From positions 1-6,608 of the forward strand of contig CAYNUG010000121.1 of assembly GCA_964400545.1 (NCBI GenBank): a stretch of 6,608 nt of DNA. Reading direction: 5' to 3'. The DNA comes from UBA647 sp964400545 (GTDB lineage Bacteria > Acidobacteriota > Aminicenantia > UBA2199). This document shows positions 6,263-6,608 of this stretch, piece after piece. How positions within the stretch are numbered: position 1 is the stretch's first letter; each line of letters begins with the position of its first letter. Below the pieces are notes generated by a model. It was given only the letters and a program-made list of their open reading frames with translations, had not been told where the DNA came from and searched no databases. The position numbers and the translations under genes are program-made.

Positions 6263-6514
6263 TTATTCAGATACTTCCGGTTTTTTTTCTTCTGTCTTAT
6301 CAGGGTCATTCATAAGCGAAGTAAATTCATTTTCAAGTTTTTTAAATTCACCTTTCTGAAAATTGAGAATATTTATACAGTTCCTGGCAGCAATCAGAGC
6401 CTCTCTGGTTTTTACTACCAGATCATCAATACTGATCTCATCTCTGTTGAGTGAATCTGCAACATTCTCAAGTATTTTAAAATTTTTCTCATAACTCTCG
6501 GATTTATTGGTCAT
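6263..6514 (-). CDS. xseB: Exodeoxyribonuclease VII small subunit
   Basis: This is the small subunit of exonuclease VII. In the family, several XseB copies bind one XseA catalytic chain to form a single-strand-specific exonuclease that trims DNA to oligonucleotides during repair. The 83-residue, highly charged helical protein follows the family pattern: YEKNFKILENVADSL (8-22), the short turn NRDEISIDDLV, then KTREALIAARNCINILNFQ (35-53), like the usual helix ending in a conserved Cys. The C-terminal tail (DPDKTEEKKPEVSE) is acidic/basic and probably disordered, and includes an A8 tract. Sequence conservation is modest, but the position, 4-nt ATGA overlap with the preceding gene and strong AGGAG site (6520-6524, 5 nt from ATG) support the call. 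Confidence 0.82.
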   Translation of the reverse strand: MTNKSESYEKNFKILENVADSLNRDEISIDDLVVKTREALIAARNCINILNFQKGEFKKLENEFTSLMNDPDKTEEKKPEVSE

Positions 6515-6608
6515 TTCTTCTCCTTCTCTTCTATAAATATTTCTCCGTCATAGAATCTCAGTTTTTTTTGATCACTTTTCCTGAAACTTTTAAGTGATGT
6601 CAGAGGTT
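6511..6608 (-). CDS. xseA: Probable exodeoxyribonuclease VII large subunit, C-terminal fragment
   Basis: Only the last 31 codons are in the window; the rest lies beyond the right edge. Frame reading gives PLTSLKSFRKSD, QKKLRFYDGEIFIEEKEKK and a TGA that overlaps the xseB ATG as ATGA. The other two frames on this strand have early stops. The pattern of a short linker, a basic strand and 'YDGEI' followed by a charged tail resembles the end of XseA, which typically closes with a 'DG-x-I/V' strand. Position directly before xseB is the main support, because xseA-xseB pairs are common. The fragment is too short to prove identity alone. Confidence 0.6.
   Translation of the reverse strand, partial: PLTSLKSFRKSDQKKLRFYDGEIFIEEKEKK
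6520..6524 (-). promoter_or_regulatory. Shine-Dalgarno site of xseB
   Basis: The minus strand reads AGGAG, then AAGAA, then ATG at 6514. It lies inside the last codons of the upstream gene, as expected for coupled translation. Confidence 0.65.

Noticed and set aside
4946..6608. A purine-damage system linking purine permease, exonuclease VII and Ogg2
   Set aside because: The idea of joint handling of oxidised purines is attractive, but the genes fall in two blocks separated by unrelated genes and a probable promoter, and nothing in the sequence ties their functions together.
1..6608. CRISPR array, insertion sequence, tRNA, rRNA, riboswitch or toxin-antitoxin pair
   Set aside because: I found no regularly spaced repeats, transposase motifs, terminal inverted repeats, cloverleaf-like sequence or long structured leader; intergenic gaps are at most 76 nt.

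Overview
The window is a densely packed stretch of a bacterial chromosome in which every supported gene lies on the minus strand, so transcription runs from high to low coordinates. It is A+T-rich: by eye about one third is G+C, lysine is mostly AAA, and there are many coding-strand A-tracts. Shine-Dalgarno sites are clear at several starts. Two genes encode exported proteins with ordinary signal peptides, and one belongs to DUF2147, a family usually found in Gram-negative envelopes. I infer a low-GC, probably Gram-negative bacterium, possibly from a candidate phylum such as Delongbacteria or Cloacimonadota. No marker here settles this. There is no mobile element, CRISPR array, tRNA or rRNA, and no stretch over 300 bases without a gene.

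In transcription order: the C-terminal tail of a probable exodeoxyribonuclease VII large subunit (xseA, cut by the right edge) overlaps by 4 nt the small subunit gene xseB. After 24 nt comes an AzgA/PbuG-type purine base permease, then 8 nt later a YgjP-like (DUF45) zinc metallopeptidase, then after 25 nt a small three-helix GlsB/YeaQ/YmgE membrane protein. A 76-nt gap with a plausible sigma70-type promoter and an overlapping inverted repeat separates this first block from the second. The second block runs DUF2147 exported protein, mannose-1-phosphate guanylyltransferase (manC, 1 nt away), Ogg2-type 8-oxoguanine DNA glycosylase/lyase (7 nt), an MFS transporter (47 nt, with a perfect TATAAT almost touching its ATG), and an exported protein of unknown function (1 nt), which is open through the left edge. 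That last gene has no stop inside the window and is easily missed.

Most of the content is housekeeping: DNA repair (exonuclease VII, Ogg2), purine uptake, GDP-mannose supply for surface glycans, and envelope proteins. The short spacings imply co-transcription but not one pathway. I see no convincing new multi-gene system. The points worth following up are a strong hand-counted excess of GATC sites with two tight clusters, an A9 tract at the end of manC where loss of one A would fuse ManC to Ogg, a possibly leaderless start for the MFS gene, and the unidentified exported protein at the left edge.
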